From the NCBI GenBank assembly GCA_026770575.1, contig MU657169.1:226657-289425 (forward strand): a stretch of 62,769 nucleotides of DNA, read 5' to 3'. This DNA is from Pelagophyceae sp. CCMP2097 (Eukaryota; Sar; Pelagophyceae). A model generated the notes under the pieces. That model made no database searches, had not been told where the DNA came from, and saw only the letters and a list, made by a program, of their open reading frames with translations. Shown here piece after piece: positions 58,401-62,769 of the stretch. Position numbers and translations under genes: made by a program. How positions within the stretch are numbered: the stretch's first letter is position 1; each line of letters begins with the position of its first letter.

Positions 58401-61400
58401 GGCAGACGTTTGGGACGCCGGAAAAGTCGGTCTGCGGGCAATAGAAGCCGGGGGGGCAAACAGTCTTGTTGGCAGAGTTCGACGGACAATAAAACCCAAC
58501 CCGGTTGTCCGCGTCGACGCAGTACTCCGTCTTCGCGGCGCCGACGCCGCAAAAGTAGCCCGGAGGGCAGTCTAAACACGATAAAAGCGACGAGCCGCTG
58601 AGCTCGGGCTGGTACGTGCCCGCGGGGCAGGCAATCTCCTCTTCGGCTCTTTCCAGGCAGTAAAAGCCCTGCTTGCAGGGCCACTGCGAAAAGAAGGCAA
58701 TGTTCGTATCGTCGCAGAAGGCGCCGGCGGGGCAGTTGTTGCACTGATAAGACGAGTGCGCCGCGAGTTTGTCCTGGTACGTATACAGAGGGCAGGCGAT
58801 CGGTTCCTCGCCGCGCGGCGAATAGAAGCCTCGCGGGCAGGGCACGGGCACCGGGTCGCCGGGGACGCACTCGTAGCCGGCGGGGCAGGGCATGCAGTCG
58901 TTTGCGGAGACTCCGTTGGTCCAATTCCTGTTGGTCGCATTCGGACACAAAATCGGGTCAACCGAGGCCACGGGGCAGTAGTGGCCGGGCGGGCACTGCG
59001 CGTGGTCGAACGCCGCCCAGACGGACTCGACGTACAACGTCTTTTGCGAAGTCGTCAAAGGCTGCGTAGGGTTTGGGCTGCCCGCGTTTGACCGGCAGTA
59101 AAACCCAGCCGCGCAGGGCCCCGTGACGTTGCCGTCGCGGCAGAACTGGCCCGCGGGGCAGGCGGCGCACTGATCCACGCCCTCCAAGCCGTTTTCGCGG
59201 CCGTAGGTGCCGTTTGGGCATATGAGGCCGTTGACGCTGCCGGGGCCGCAGTAGCGGCCGAGCGGGCAGACGGGCGGGTTGACGAGGCCGCCGTGCGGGC
59301 ACCGCGCGCCTTGCGGGCACTCCAAGCACGCGCCTTGCTTGAGCGACGGCTGGAAGGTGGACGGGGCGCACAGCTCTTCGACTGCGGAGCCCACCTCGCA
59401 GAACGCGCCTTTCGGGCACGGGTAGCCCGTGCCGTCCGACCCGTCGGGCGTCGAAGTCTTGGCGGCGTACTTGCAGACAAAGCCGGCGGCGCACTTGCCG
59501 CCCGTGACGCCGTCCTCCGGTTGGGGCACGGATGCGCCTTGGTAGCAGTAGTGGCCTTCACCGCAGAGGCCTTCCGGGGCGGTCAGCGCCGAAGAGGCGC
59601 AGTACGTGCCGCCCGGGCAGGGGAGACACTCGTCGGCGTTCTTCAGCGCCGTGGCGACGGAGAACGTCCCGGGCGGGCAGGCGAATTCCGTGGCATACTT
59701 GGTCCCGACGGGGCAGTAGTAGCCCGCGGGGCAGGCGAGCTGTAAGATGGTGCCCTCGCCCGGGCAAAAGTCGCCCGCGGGGCAGGCGTCGCACGCGGCG
59801 AGGCCCGTGACGGGGGCGTAAGTGCCGGCGGCGCATTTGACGGGGGCGTCATCACCACCTGCGCAGTAATTGCCTTGTGTGCACGTCAGCGTCGGCTCGG
59901 CGTCGCCGCCGGGGCAGTAAAACGTCGCCGTGCACGGCGTCGTCGCCGCGACGGTGCCCTTGGTGCCGCAGTAGAACTTTGGCGAGCAGGGTTCGCACTG
60001 CGAGGCATTTGTGAGTCCTCGCCCGGACGACATCGTCCCAGGCGGGCACCCCAGCGGCGATGCGGTGCCTTCCGGGCAGTACGAGCCGCGCGGGCAGAGG
60101 CCGTTGTACGTGTCGTTGACGACGGTGCTGCACGTCTCTCCCAAGTACGGCTCCTCGTCGCTCCCGGGCACGCGCGTCGGCGACCCGAGTGCACAGTAGT
60201 GGCCCGCAGTACAGAGGCCCGTCGGCTGCGCCAGGCCCTCCGAGGCGCAATACGAGCCCGCGGCGCAGAGCGTGCAGTCTTCAATTGCGGCTAAAGACGT
60301 CTTGTTGGAAAAGGTGCCGTTCGGGCAGGCGAATTCCACGTCAAATTTCGTCCCCAGCGGGCAAAAGTGCCCAGTCGGGCAGGCCTCGGGCACAGCGGTG
60401 CCCTCGACGCAAAACGCGCCGGCGGGGCACGTGGTGCATTCGGCCTGGGCCGTGTCGTTGGTATACGTGCCGGGCTCGCAGGCCACGGCTTCCTCGTTGC
60501 CCCCGGCGCAAAAGTGGCCGCGCGTGCAGAGCACCGTGGGGACCACGTCGCCGCCGGGGCACGAAAAGCCGGCGAGGCACTGCGTCAACGGCATCACCGT
60601 CGCAGAGTTGTTGCAGTAAAAGCCGGCCTGGCACGGCTCGCACATCGTCGAATTCCACAAACCCCGCGCGTGGCTCATCGTCCCGGGCGCGCACTCTTCC
60701 GGTGCAGCCGTGCCCACGGGGCAAAAGTGGCCCTCTGGGCAGACGCCGCTGATTGAAGCTTTGGATGCGTCGACGCACGTCTCGCCCACGTAGCTCGCGT
60801 TGGCACCCGTCTCGTTGACCGCGCTGCCGGCGGGCGTCGCAGTCTCGGAGCCGCGGCCGCAGTAGAATCCGCGATGGCAGGGGCCCGTCGGCAGCGTCAG
60901 GCCGGATGTGGCGCAGAAGAAGCCAGAGGAGCAGGCCGCGCAATCTTCTGCAGCTTGTACCATTGTCACGTTCGACGCCGTCCCCGCCGGGCAGGGCCGC
61001 TCCAAGCCGAACGAGGTGCCCAAGGAGCAGTAGTGGCCCGTCGGGCAGTCTGCGGGCACGATTGTGCCCTCTAAGCAAAAATATCCAGAAGGGCAAGCCT
61101 CGCATTCGATCTCGCCCGTCTGGTTCGTATAAGTGCCAGGCGCGCACGCCACCGGCACGGCGTCGCCGCCAAAACAGGAGTGGCCCGGCGTGCACAGCAG
61201 GTACGGCGTCGACGTGCCCGCGGGGCAGTAGAAGCCGGGCTCGCAGGGCAGCGTCGCGTTCACCGTCGCCGACTCTGGGCAGTAAAAGCCAGCCTCGCAG
61301 GGCATGCACTCGGTGACGTTGTGGAGGCCGCGCGCTGCCGACATGGTGCCCGGCGGGCACTGGTCGGGGGCCCTGGAGCCTTCTGGGCAAAAGTGGCCCA

Positions 61401-62769
61401 CGGGGCAGACGCCGTTGACTTCCTCGGACGACTGCCCCGCGCACGTCTCGCCGCGGTAGACCTCGTTTCCGCCGTCGCCGGGCGTCGCCGTGTTCGACCC
61501 GCGGTTGCAGAAGAAGCCCGCGTCGCACGGGCCCGTGGGTGCGGAGAGGCCGTCCGTCTCGCAAAAGTCGCCCGGCGCGCAGAGCTCGCACTGCTCTTCT
61601 TCTTCGACGCTCGTCTTGTTCGAGTACGTGCCATTCGGGCAGGCGAACTGCGTCGAGAAGCGCGTGCCGGCGAGGCAGTAGTGGCCCGTCGGGCACGCTT
61701 CCGGGACTTCTGTGCCTTCGACGCAAAACGACCCGGACGGGCAGTTCCGGCAGACGACTTGCGCCGTAGAGTTCGTAAACGACCCCGCGGCGCAGGCCAC
61801 CGGCACGGCGTCGCCGCCAAAACAGGAGTGGCCGCGCGTGCACAGCAGCGTCGGCGTGGACGTGCCCGCGGGGCAGTAGAAGCCGGGCTCGCAGGGCAGC
61901 GTCGCGTTCACCGTCGCCGACTCTGGGCAATAAAAGCCGGCCTCGCAGGGCATGCACTCGGTGACGTTGTGGAGGCCGCGCGCGCTGGACATGGTGCCAG
62001 GCGGGCACTGGTCCGGGGCGCCGGAGCCCTCGGGGCAGTAGTGGCCAACGGGGCAGACGCCGTTCTCTTCGTCGGACGACTGCCCCGCGCACGTCTCGCC
62101 TTTGTAGACTTCGTGGTTGCCGTCGCCGGGCGTGGCCGTGTTCGACCCTCGGTTGCAGTAAAAGCCAGAGTCGCACGGACCCGTGGGCTCGAACAAGCCC
62201 GCGGCCTCGCAGTAGTCCCCGGCCGTGCAGTCGGAGCATTGGCCGACGTCGTTGAGCTCGGTGCGGTTGCTAAACGTGCCGTTCGGGCACGGGTATTCCG
62301 TGGCGTACTCGGTCGAGGCGAGGCAGTAAAAGCCGGCGGGGCAGCTGGCGGGCGTGACGGTTGCAATCTCGCAAAACTTTCCAGGCGGGCATTCGAGGCA
62401 CATGCCCTGGGCAGTCGCGTTTTGGAAGGTCCCCGCGGCGCAGGGCAGCGGCACCGCGTTGAAGCCCGGGCAAAAGTGGCCCAGCGGGCACTCCAACGTC
62501 GGCACGGCGTCGCCGCCGGGGCAGAAGAAGCCCTGCAAGCACTTTTCCACGGGCGTCATCGTCGCCGACGAATTGCAAAAGTAGCCCGGCGTGCAGTCCT
62601 CGCAGTGCGACAGATTGAACATACCCTGGGCGCTGTTCATCGTGCCGGGAGGGCACTTCACCGGCGCCGGCGAGCCCCGTGGGCAGTAATGCCCGCGCGG
62701 GCAGACGCCGTTGGCGCCCGTCTCGGTCTGGTCCGTGCACGTGTCGCCGTTGTAAAGTTCCTCGAAACC
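46471..62769 (-). CDS. Giant single-pass membrane protein: GCC2/GCC3-like Cys-rich ectodomain, TM helix, 3,300-residue coiled coil (5' end outside the window)
   Basis: One open frame runs from the right edge to the stop at 46471, at least 5,430 residues with no intron; the true start lies beyond 62769. About residues 1-1,600 are cysteine-rich repeats of the CPPGTxxxxxGLxxCxxC / CPxGHYC type (GCC2 and GCC3 / ephrin-receptor-like), with many N-glycosylation sites. Next is a region with a cupredoxin-like look, then one hydrophobic helix (LGGLLGGLFLVVFGVIGAIYYF, about 56791-56721) followed by basic residues, so the N-terminal part is outside the cell. Then come about 3,300 Ala/Glu/Lys/Arg-rich residues of coiled coil with a recurrent LxxRLAxRK motif, and a compact C-terminal domain. 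No kinase or other enzyme domain is seen. A surface receptor or adhesion protein tied to an internal rod is my inference. Confidence 0.85.
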   Translation of the reverse strand, partial: GFEELYNGDTCTDQTETGANGVCPRGHYCPRGSPAPVKCPPGTMNSAQGMFNLSHCEDCTPGYFCNSSATMTPVEKCLQGFFCPGGDAVPTLECPLGHFCPGFNAVPLPCAAGTFQNATAQGMCLECPPGKFCEIATVTPASCPAGFYCLASTEYATEYPCPNGTFSNRTELNDVGQCSDCTAGDYCEAAGLFEPTGPCDSGFYCNRGSNTATPGDGNHEVYKGETCAGQSSDEENGVCPVGHYCPEGSGAPDQCPPGTMSSARGLHNVTECMPCEAGFYCPESATVNATLPCEPGFYCPAGTSTPTLLCTRGHSCFGGDAVPVACAAGSFTNSTAQVVCRNCPSGSFCVEGTEVPEACPTGHYCLAGTRFSTQFACPNGTYSNKTSVEEEEQCELCAPGDFCETDGLSAPTGPCDAGFFCNRGSNTATPGDGGNEVYRGETCAGQSSEEVNGVCPVGHFCPEGSRAPDQCPPGTMSAARGLHNVTECMPCEAGFYCPESATVNATLPCEPGFYCPAGTSTPYLLCTPGHSCFGGDAVPVACAPGTYTNQTGEIECEACPSGYFCLEGTIVPADCPTGHYCSLGTSFGLERPCPAGTASNVTMVQAAEDCAACSSGFFCATSGLTLPTGPCHRGFYCGRGSETATPAGSAVNETGANASYVGETCVDASKASISGVCPEGHFCPVGTAAPEECAPGTMSHARGLWNSTMCEPCQAGFYCNNSATVMPLTQCLAGFSCPGGDVVPTVLCTRGHFCAGGNEEAVACEPGTYTNDTAQAECTTCPAGAFCVEGTAVPEACPTGHFCPLGTKFDVEFACPNGTFSNKTSLAAIEDCTLCAAGSYCASEGLAQPTGLCTAGHYCALGSPTRVPGSDEEPYLGETCSTVVNDTYNGLCPRGSYCPEGTASPLGCPPGTMSSGRGLTNASQCEPCSPKFYCGTKGTVAATTPCTATFYCPGGDAEPTLTCTQGNYCAGGDDAPVKCAAGTYAPVTGLAACDACPAGDFCPGEGTILQLACPAGYYCPVGTKYATEFACPPGTFSVATALKNADECLPCPGGTYCASSALTAPEGLCGEGHYCYQGASVPQPEDGVTGGKCAAGFVCKYAAKTSTPDGSDGTGYPCPKGAFCEVGSAVEELCAPSTFQPSLKQGACLECPQGARCPHGGLVNPPVCPLGRYCGPGSVNGLICPNGTYGRENGLEGVDQCAACPAGQFCRDGNVTGPCAAGFYCRSNAGSPNPTQPLTTSQKTLYVESVWAAFDHAQCPPGHYCPVASVDPILCPNATNRNWTNGVSANDCMPCPAGYECVPGDPVPVPCPRGFYSPRGEEPIACPLYTYQDKLAAHSSYQCNNCPAGAFCDDTNIAFFSQWPCKQGFYCLERAEEEIACPAGTYQPELSGSSLLSCLDCPPGYFCGVGAAKTEYCVDADNRVGFYCPSNSANKTVCPPGFYCPQTDFSGVPNVCPAGYYCPQGSLQPIKCFNGTYCPEQSDFYRWCPLGYIGVGGSNNTRTTVGDACSACSPGFYGTDPLRMRCDTCQPGYVCLGATTSATPTDRFTQLGYECPAGSYCPAGSFAEALCPAGYSNPLALQSNASACGACAVDTYQGLPGQASCKECSSTSNAASMASTKCDCAGLNRAFQSSGLCPCDAGYEWYDPTTFESKTTNGLSDCQPVVFARCTDNDERSHTGDCVANKDCTAQCGESGGSLDVNSGLCVCANMQLLDEECDDDCRNAASSVTYDPVLGDFVVTSRDDAGETTTEGVNSGEIEGFEGEVTCTDDCVVHSMSTTAGSFDGNYGAGSTLDDVRRRRKLVAVDLGVQSVDFAGLVLDRKRAKRRAFATDFGNGTQFTETAERVLQDAFDRVLVEEARSRRLQTSASISAPVTCISLGDSILFDISNDEFPRYASQSLLNTNTAFDYSAFTNLQDSAASSTTVAAFAFTFESAGLYVFELSSNSAALTLVKVMEAGTACSTEATYTPMTESNLNAVSAKVGGNLVLDPDWEVLGGLLGGLFLVVFGVIGAIYYFRKHAWAAAAGGKAAYRHRQKHADLDGKATKGLILRGARKHDSGGEEGESVADLVGGPTLRSDDMDDLDEDELSRQLQRHHDLVEQEFFGQRALVQQLHDAVTHEADELKKLLANSLADARGAKTSLREALAMLLSACTARRFRDQVAQAAEAETFRLVDGVGRAVYEGGDRVARRIVEEIGQAAKLGAVAQTKLTSSSETLRRLKADLQGLQDVVSHELVSGADAELRRRATQLAAFGDFLQGHNVVLPGEVLRQSSQVNAGDDATDVAARGIGDVLSAFVGRTGSFVAALDRTEADLVSRLSTAVDRGDVALQEDIKVGAVGLYGDLATQLADAVRSLLPEDAARHVASLKRSAAENERAELERLIAELLGTLGDEDSNKEAFADLSEQLRTVLDKLDHLPYNGPGPNNGPGPAEAVAAEAAHTFVEGASERLDHLASSMPAMSDEDRLSLKAQLEEDSKGAAAVFAAEKRLEDENADQLSKDQEAERLALEAELEAELAAAAAESTDVEDDFASRPSTPVGGIEAVESPRPESPTGVEGLDEAKRLEKAAALHALDACALAELHAAEADALRASFVDEDAVSREALRAKLAAERVVKLAAGETADRVAASERDQTAELEESLEQRKRVRFDDVAKRHGGERKALSEGQHAGDARGVDGVVGDASRRALKAVDQQLDSDAERKRLDLETRLTTRKPRKGSTAATERAALEAELQQLRQDKVAATAARVADIEATHKRTDELLQKLGSEPGVDAEVDRHLTAAQIRSAAAAQEQRLDSDLAAERRAKEASLKARLADRRQQAEAAAAQAEAKAAQALKHSAAADLAAQRDGGDVAKQLAATEARLRQLEAAEASRLAREAVGRLDEDELKSQAELASELARGAEAARDKLADKQDGDRVRKQRALQARLALRKQQADAAKDAVSQRAVDAALKAVALDICAGDQDRDATLNERAQRLIADGVAQRKAAQAGLETQAAQKKSALEHRLAQRKLSHEAGVDAARAHLEAAKLRDERAARQNSETDGRDAAVSAAAAVAAFEVAEAERLLQGAEAGAADDAADRLALDKDLSLKATEALASVDDCLERERRLKADALRAQLGARREEAQRDVDAAAKAAAEADLDGRAAAEAALAESQARLRAVDAAIADLDAQCLAADAAADVRLAADVRAVLDSKNSADVAKLEQDLDASEAKQEAAMEAKLAGKKKLLEASKARALALEHQATSLRLDAEAAAGTPDEADKKKAAVSAEAAVALAQQQVEADTVIFKGDGDEAKASLARRIIEQRASALARLEAQSAAQRDAKKLALLDRLNERRKHAPTSEKLKFIDALSAEVVKSLPAGLGGAADAQAALRGLSEERELEEQLCAAEQAQRDGAVATLEAKKRAAEGAAGATAAAASRARAEADANKEDADLAAKADEAEEVARDAAAKLASAQKAVSAAAAAFVAPRGTPPRDFKSQARKIIAAREAALAKLENKMTAAQAQRLLRNSTGVKSRLAELAAEAAERARAKTAAAALAKDLRAQAGAAKGGPPDIAAAAEKAALAAEAAFLRAQEAEALGKKGAAAAEADVSADAAAAAAALKQAHGDEVLRVRSALGSKRASASEALEAKKAARRKRALRSATQSADAVDEAQRDVRAAVFAVADPNGDAEQARRKLLEAEEVLKMAAFEAGAAVDALDALDALDAQDDAAYLASMTAAEAAEVGKAEAAVDAFAKADEAPVDESRAAAQELRRSRQAALDTVEANLEATALAKRADLRQRILVRRDSAAAEEEAKKSAAATAAKRAVEAQLALEEALAAGVSAADVADLEALATAASSSAAEASKAQLAAAAAVQRVNDDALADEASVAAELGQLREQELRRVDAADDAGRARADASLAKRSARRRDQAVSDAAATSANAAAAEASADVAAAQLAAARGTALEAQAQGKHEASVGLAEAARALAVEAEAAIDASETAAAQDGSAARQLRAVHARELASLEQRIDNEAASSRGALHARLAKRRAALAAAPQGGSAGVAAEAEKASIAKEEVEASSILENSLLMKRLASIEAALTSQRQETAAGDDAAAALDRLARERRQEAELQQAQLMEDSLTRRLDLERQLAAFSKGGDGAQIAAAVAAADAVDAKALSDAAKAEFQASVDAAVLKASVATPGAEEDTSREVLDSLRRKQSAERAALDKSVEEERQRRSARLAERLAGAARSKGGPAGPLTPREIALAKELEEELQASDAQASALEAARLDALTTQQDAERRQTAALLAKIRDLETQRDSHAKELVQASEAGNSARLAALAAEFQGAALREALIKSNEEAKLALEAEQRTAAEATAADVEATLEAHAAASGAAAAAALELEHLVDEAKLKQTTLDSQLGLKRGARRAALLARLQAAEASPEDISKAMAELEKQIALEESEARRAVDASAANSIKAVAAIASELADESRSTLSEADLLEERERQALAKRLADEEAARAREQLERLKSDHDETSRKQNETLSKAAEAQRSALKERLAQRKKNKATKSSRTEAELRKDALQAEADEAERLALEAKISAEHRALEALTRESHHRELQDLEQKSLQCEEAACVAATRHAALEASKLAKRRGDFALEMVQRQSAADASRLLQEQADARLNAQKAEDASRNDAERKRALQLQGDALHLASKVAADDDKRRNAGKSRLEERKRAKAAQAAEQSKQAESQRAALKERHAKAALKLQGRLDAQTDAFKAHAWGLELHARLEALPQRNGKVPLDDVIDELKSAMADDGATPPLVPAEDTVACVELVLQRRHQAETSALMAKQYSERASELAEALNKELDAKAARRAQLVSQLHGKPEEDKAAAFEQLDSEFFMRQRDVQMGVAAALEEAHMVVETTLRRKHMAEVVQVLKELDAVPTCTRQMDAAAHALALKEMEANADAEKAVKLAAIEEERSRSEAAARAAHAKKLAALSAEQDAALAAEKAGSAAELEKAQSEHRAKLAVASQSQDVEQRAALIANAAKELADAEKAIQDTQKGRSKALKDRLATRNKQRAAQQELQLLKQLELSSKEAERLSKHAVQEAAFAAERQKATAEQLALNAEASPAVTAAARKAWSKLRLFSAKDPAERAKLRETKLEADGSAGFANAVASRTPSVRTPTSQRPQSAQRSYEADPQLKSKLDHIEKLVGKLAKLENLEKLVADIQTLSNQQQEQGALLRHKPAQREYYDAEDPVPQSALVAVERSDLSPGRLGRLEFGDKIVKLLGMASSVKLSVAEALPPNELRGNAFRNSFAYDPATQVLYLHMKRLNSFGDVALVLLNAVSHIKVDASDLSDDAAPAYIAEFHRNFKVVTQELVKIEARAAPPPPNTSPSPSRGAQPHAAEPQFALTAASSGASLPTSPQPPAAAAFTPESLSERLKSYGDASGLGDLLARYEGQRAPE
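46600..47110 (-). other. C-terminal globular domain of the giant membrane protein
   Basis: After the coiled coil the composition changes: LEFGDKIVKLLGMASSVKLS, LPPNELRGNAFRNSFAYD, VLYLHMKRLNSFGDVALVLL and NAVSHIKV, ending with EFHRNFKVVTQELVKIEA. It has the alternation of hydrophobic strands and helices of a folded domain. I recall similar NAFRNSFxYD ... RLxSxGExALVxxHxxAHI segments in proteins of other flagellated protists and algae; here the last histidines are partly lost (LLNAVSHI). The function is unknown. The tail after it is proline-rich and ends in DLLARYEGQRAPE. Confidence 0.55.
47050..56600 (-). other. Extended cytoplasmic coiled-coil region with recurrent LxxRLAxRK motif
   Basis: The encoded sequence is almost wholly Ala, Glu, Asp, Lys, Arg, Gln and Leu with no proline-rich breaks and few aromatic residues. 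A basic motif recurs at intervals: LKARLADRRQQ, LEHRLAQRKLS, LRAQLGARREE, LLDRLNERRKH, LHARLAKRRAA, LKERLAQRKKN, LKDRLATRNKQ and others, usually after a DxxxxAxLE stretch. If helical throughout, it would form a rod several hundred nanometres long. The first part (about 56600-55350) is less regular. Confidence 0.8.
56715..56795 (-). other. Transmembrane helix of the giant membrane protein
   Basis: About 22 uncharged residues, LGGLLGGLFLVVFGVIGA then IYYF, flanked by DPDWE on the outer side and RKHAW plus a run of basic residues (YRHRQKHAD) on the inner side. This fits a single-pass type I orientation. Confidence 0.9.
56880..57170 (-). other. Cupredoxin-like segment before the membrane helix
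   Basis: The residues CISLGDSILFDISNDEFPRY, then SLLNTNTAFDYSAF, then FAFTFESAGLYVFELSS and VVKVM-like LTLVKVMEAGTAC follow the beta-strand spacing of plastocyanin-like folds (VxxGDxIxFxI ... FxFxFxxxGxYVFxxS). The copper-binding Cys-His set is not apparent, so it would be a structural version. This is an impression from pattern only. Confidence 0.4.
57700..62769 (-). repeat. GCC2/GCC3-like cysteine-rich repeat array (ectodomain)
   Basis: Repeats of 40-60 residues each contain CPPGT, CxxCxxGFYC and CPxGHYCPxGT elements, and are grouped in super-repeats of about 200 residues (one reads ETCAGQSSDEENGVCPVGHY onward). The array starts upstream of the window and ends near 57700 with a shorter Cys-rich segment containing CTDNDERSHTGDCVANKDC. 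Confidence 0.85.
61151..62446 (-). repeat. Near-identical 648-bp tandem duplication in the ectodomain
   Basis: The stretch beginning accggcacggcgtcgccgcc occurs at 61151 and 61799, exactly 648 bases (216 residues) apart. Over the first 310 bases the two copies differ at only about one base in twenty. The encoded super-repeat starts with GETCAGQSS and holds the segment RGLHNVTECMPCEAGFYCPE, shared without change by both copies. Confidence 0.88.

Overview
The window reads as nuclear DNA of a compact, GC-rich eukaryotic alga. Evidence: genes on both strands, short introns (about 49-170 nt) with GT at the donor and TAG or CAG at the acceptor, a split set of exons in most genes, a tRNA-Arg with eukaryotic A and B boxes and no encoded CCA, and protein families typical of photosynthetic stramenopiles (giant multi-module surface proteins, MYND-RING-Sel1 proteins, organellar helical-repeat proteins). 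A pelagophyte such as Aureococcus or a relative is my best guess; this is inference, not a database match. There is no operon structure, phage, insertion sequence or CRISPR array.

Layout, left to right. 1-504: AT-rich spacer with an inverted repeat. 505-28413 (minus): one huge gene for a secreted protein of roughly 9,150 residues, built from two kinds of beta-sandwich repeat with YHYH, F5/8C-like, P-like and cadherin-like domains near its C-terminus; one of its exons is about 17 kb. 28942-32367 (plus): a 2-oxoglutarate/Fe(II) oxygenase-like enzyme followed by a sulfotransferase, which splice phases suggest may be one fused protein. 32804-32876 (plus): tRNA-Arg(UCG). 33313-36602 (minus): a GAF-domain protein with a 126-bp tandem repeat that contains the assembly gap (N at 34779-35208). 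37184-40752 (minus): an RRM protein carrying many FASTK/OPR-like helical repeats and a probable organelle transit peptide, five exons. 41015-42104 (plus): a MYND + RING + Sel1 protein that is frameshifted. 42471-46086 (minus): an XRN-type 5'-3' exonuclease with an N-terminal targeting-like extension. 46471-62769 (minus, cut by the right edge): a giant single-pass membrane protein with a cysteine-rich GCC2/GCC3-like ectodomain, one membrane helix and about 3,300 residues of cytoplasmic coiled coil, in a single exon of more than 16 kb.

How they might work together. The two giants are the main feature: one is secreted with likely carbohydrate- or ligand-binding modules, the other is a receptor-like protein that would connect the cell surface to an extended internal rod. 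The oxygenase/sulfotransferase pair could modify secreted polysaccharide or protein. The RRM/helical-repeat protein and the targeted exonuclease both point to RNA handling, probably in an organelle. A functional link between these genes is speculation; neighbouring genes in such genomes are usually unrelated. Exon coordinates given as exact were chosen because donor, acceptor and reading phase agree; junctions called uncertain did not resolve.
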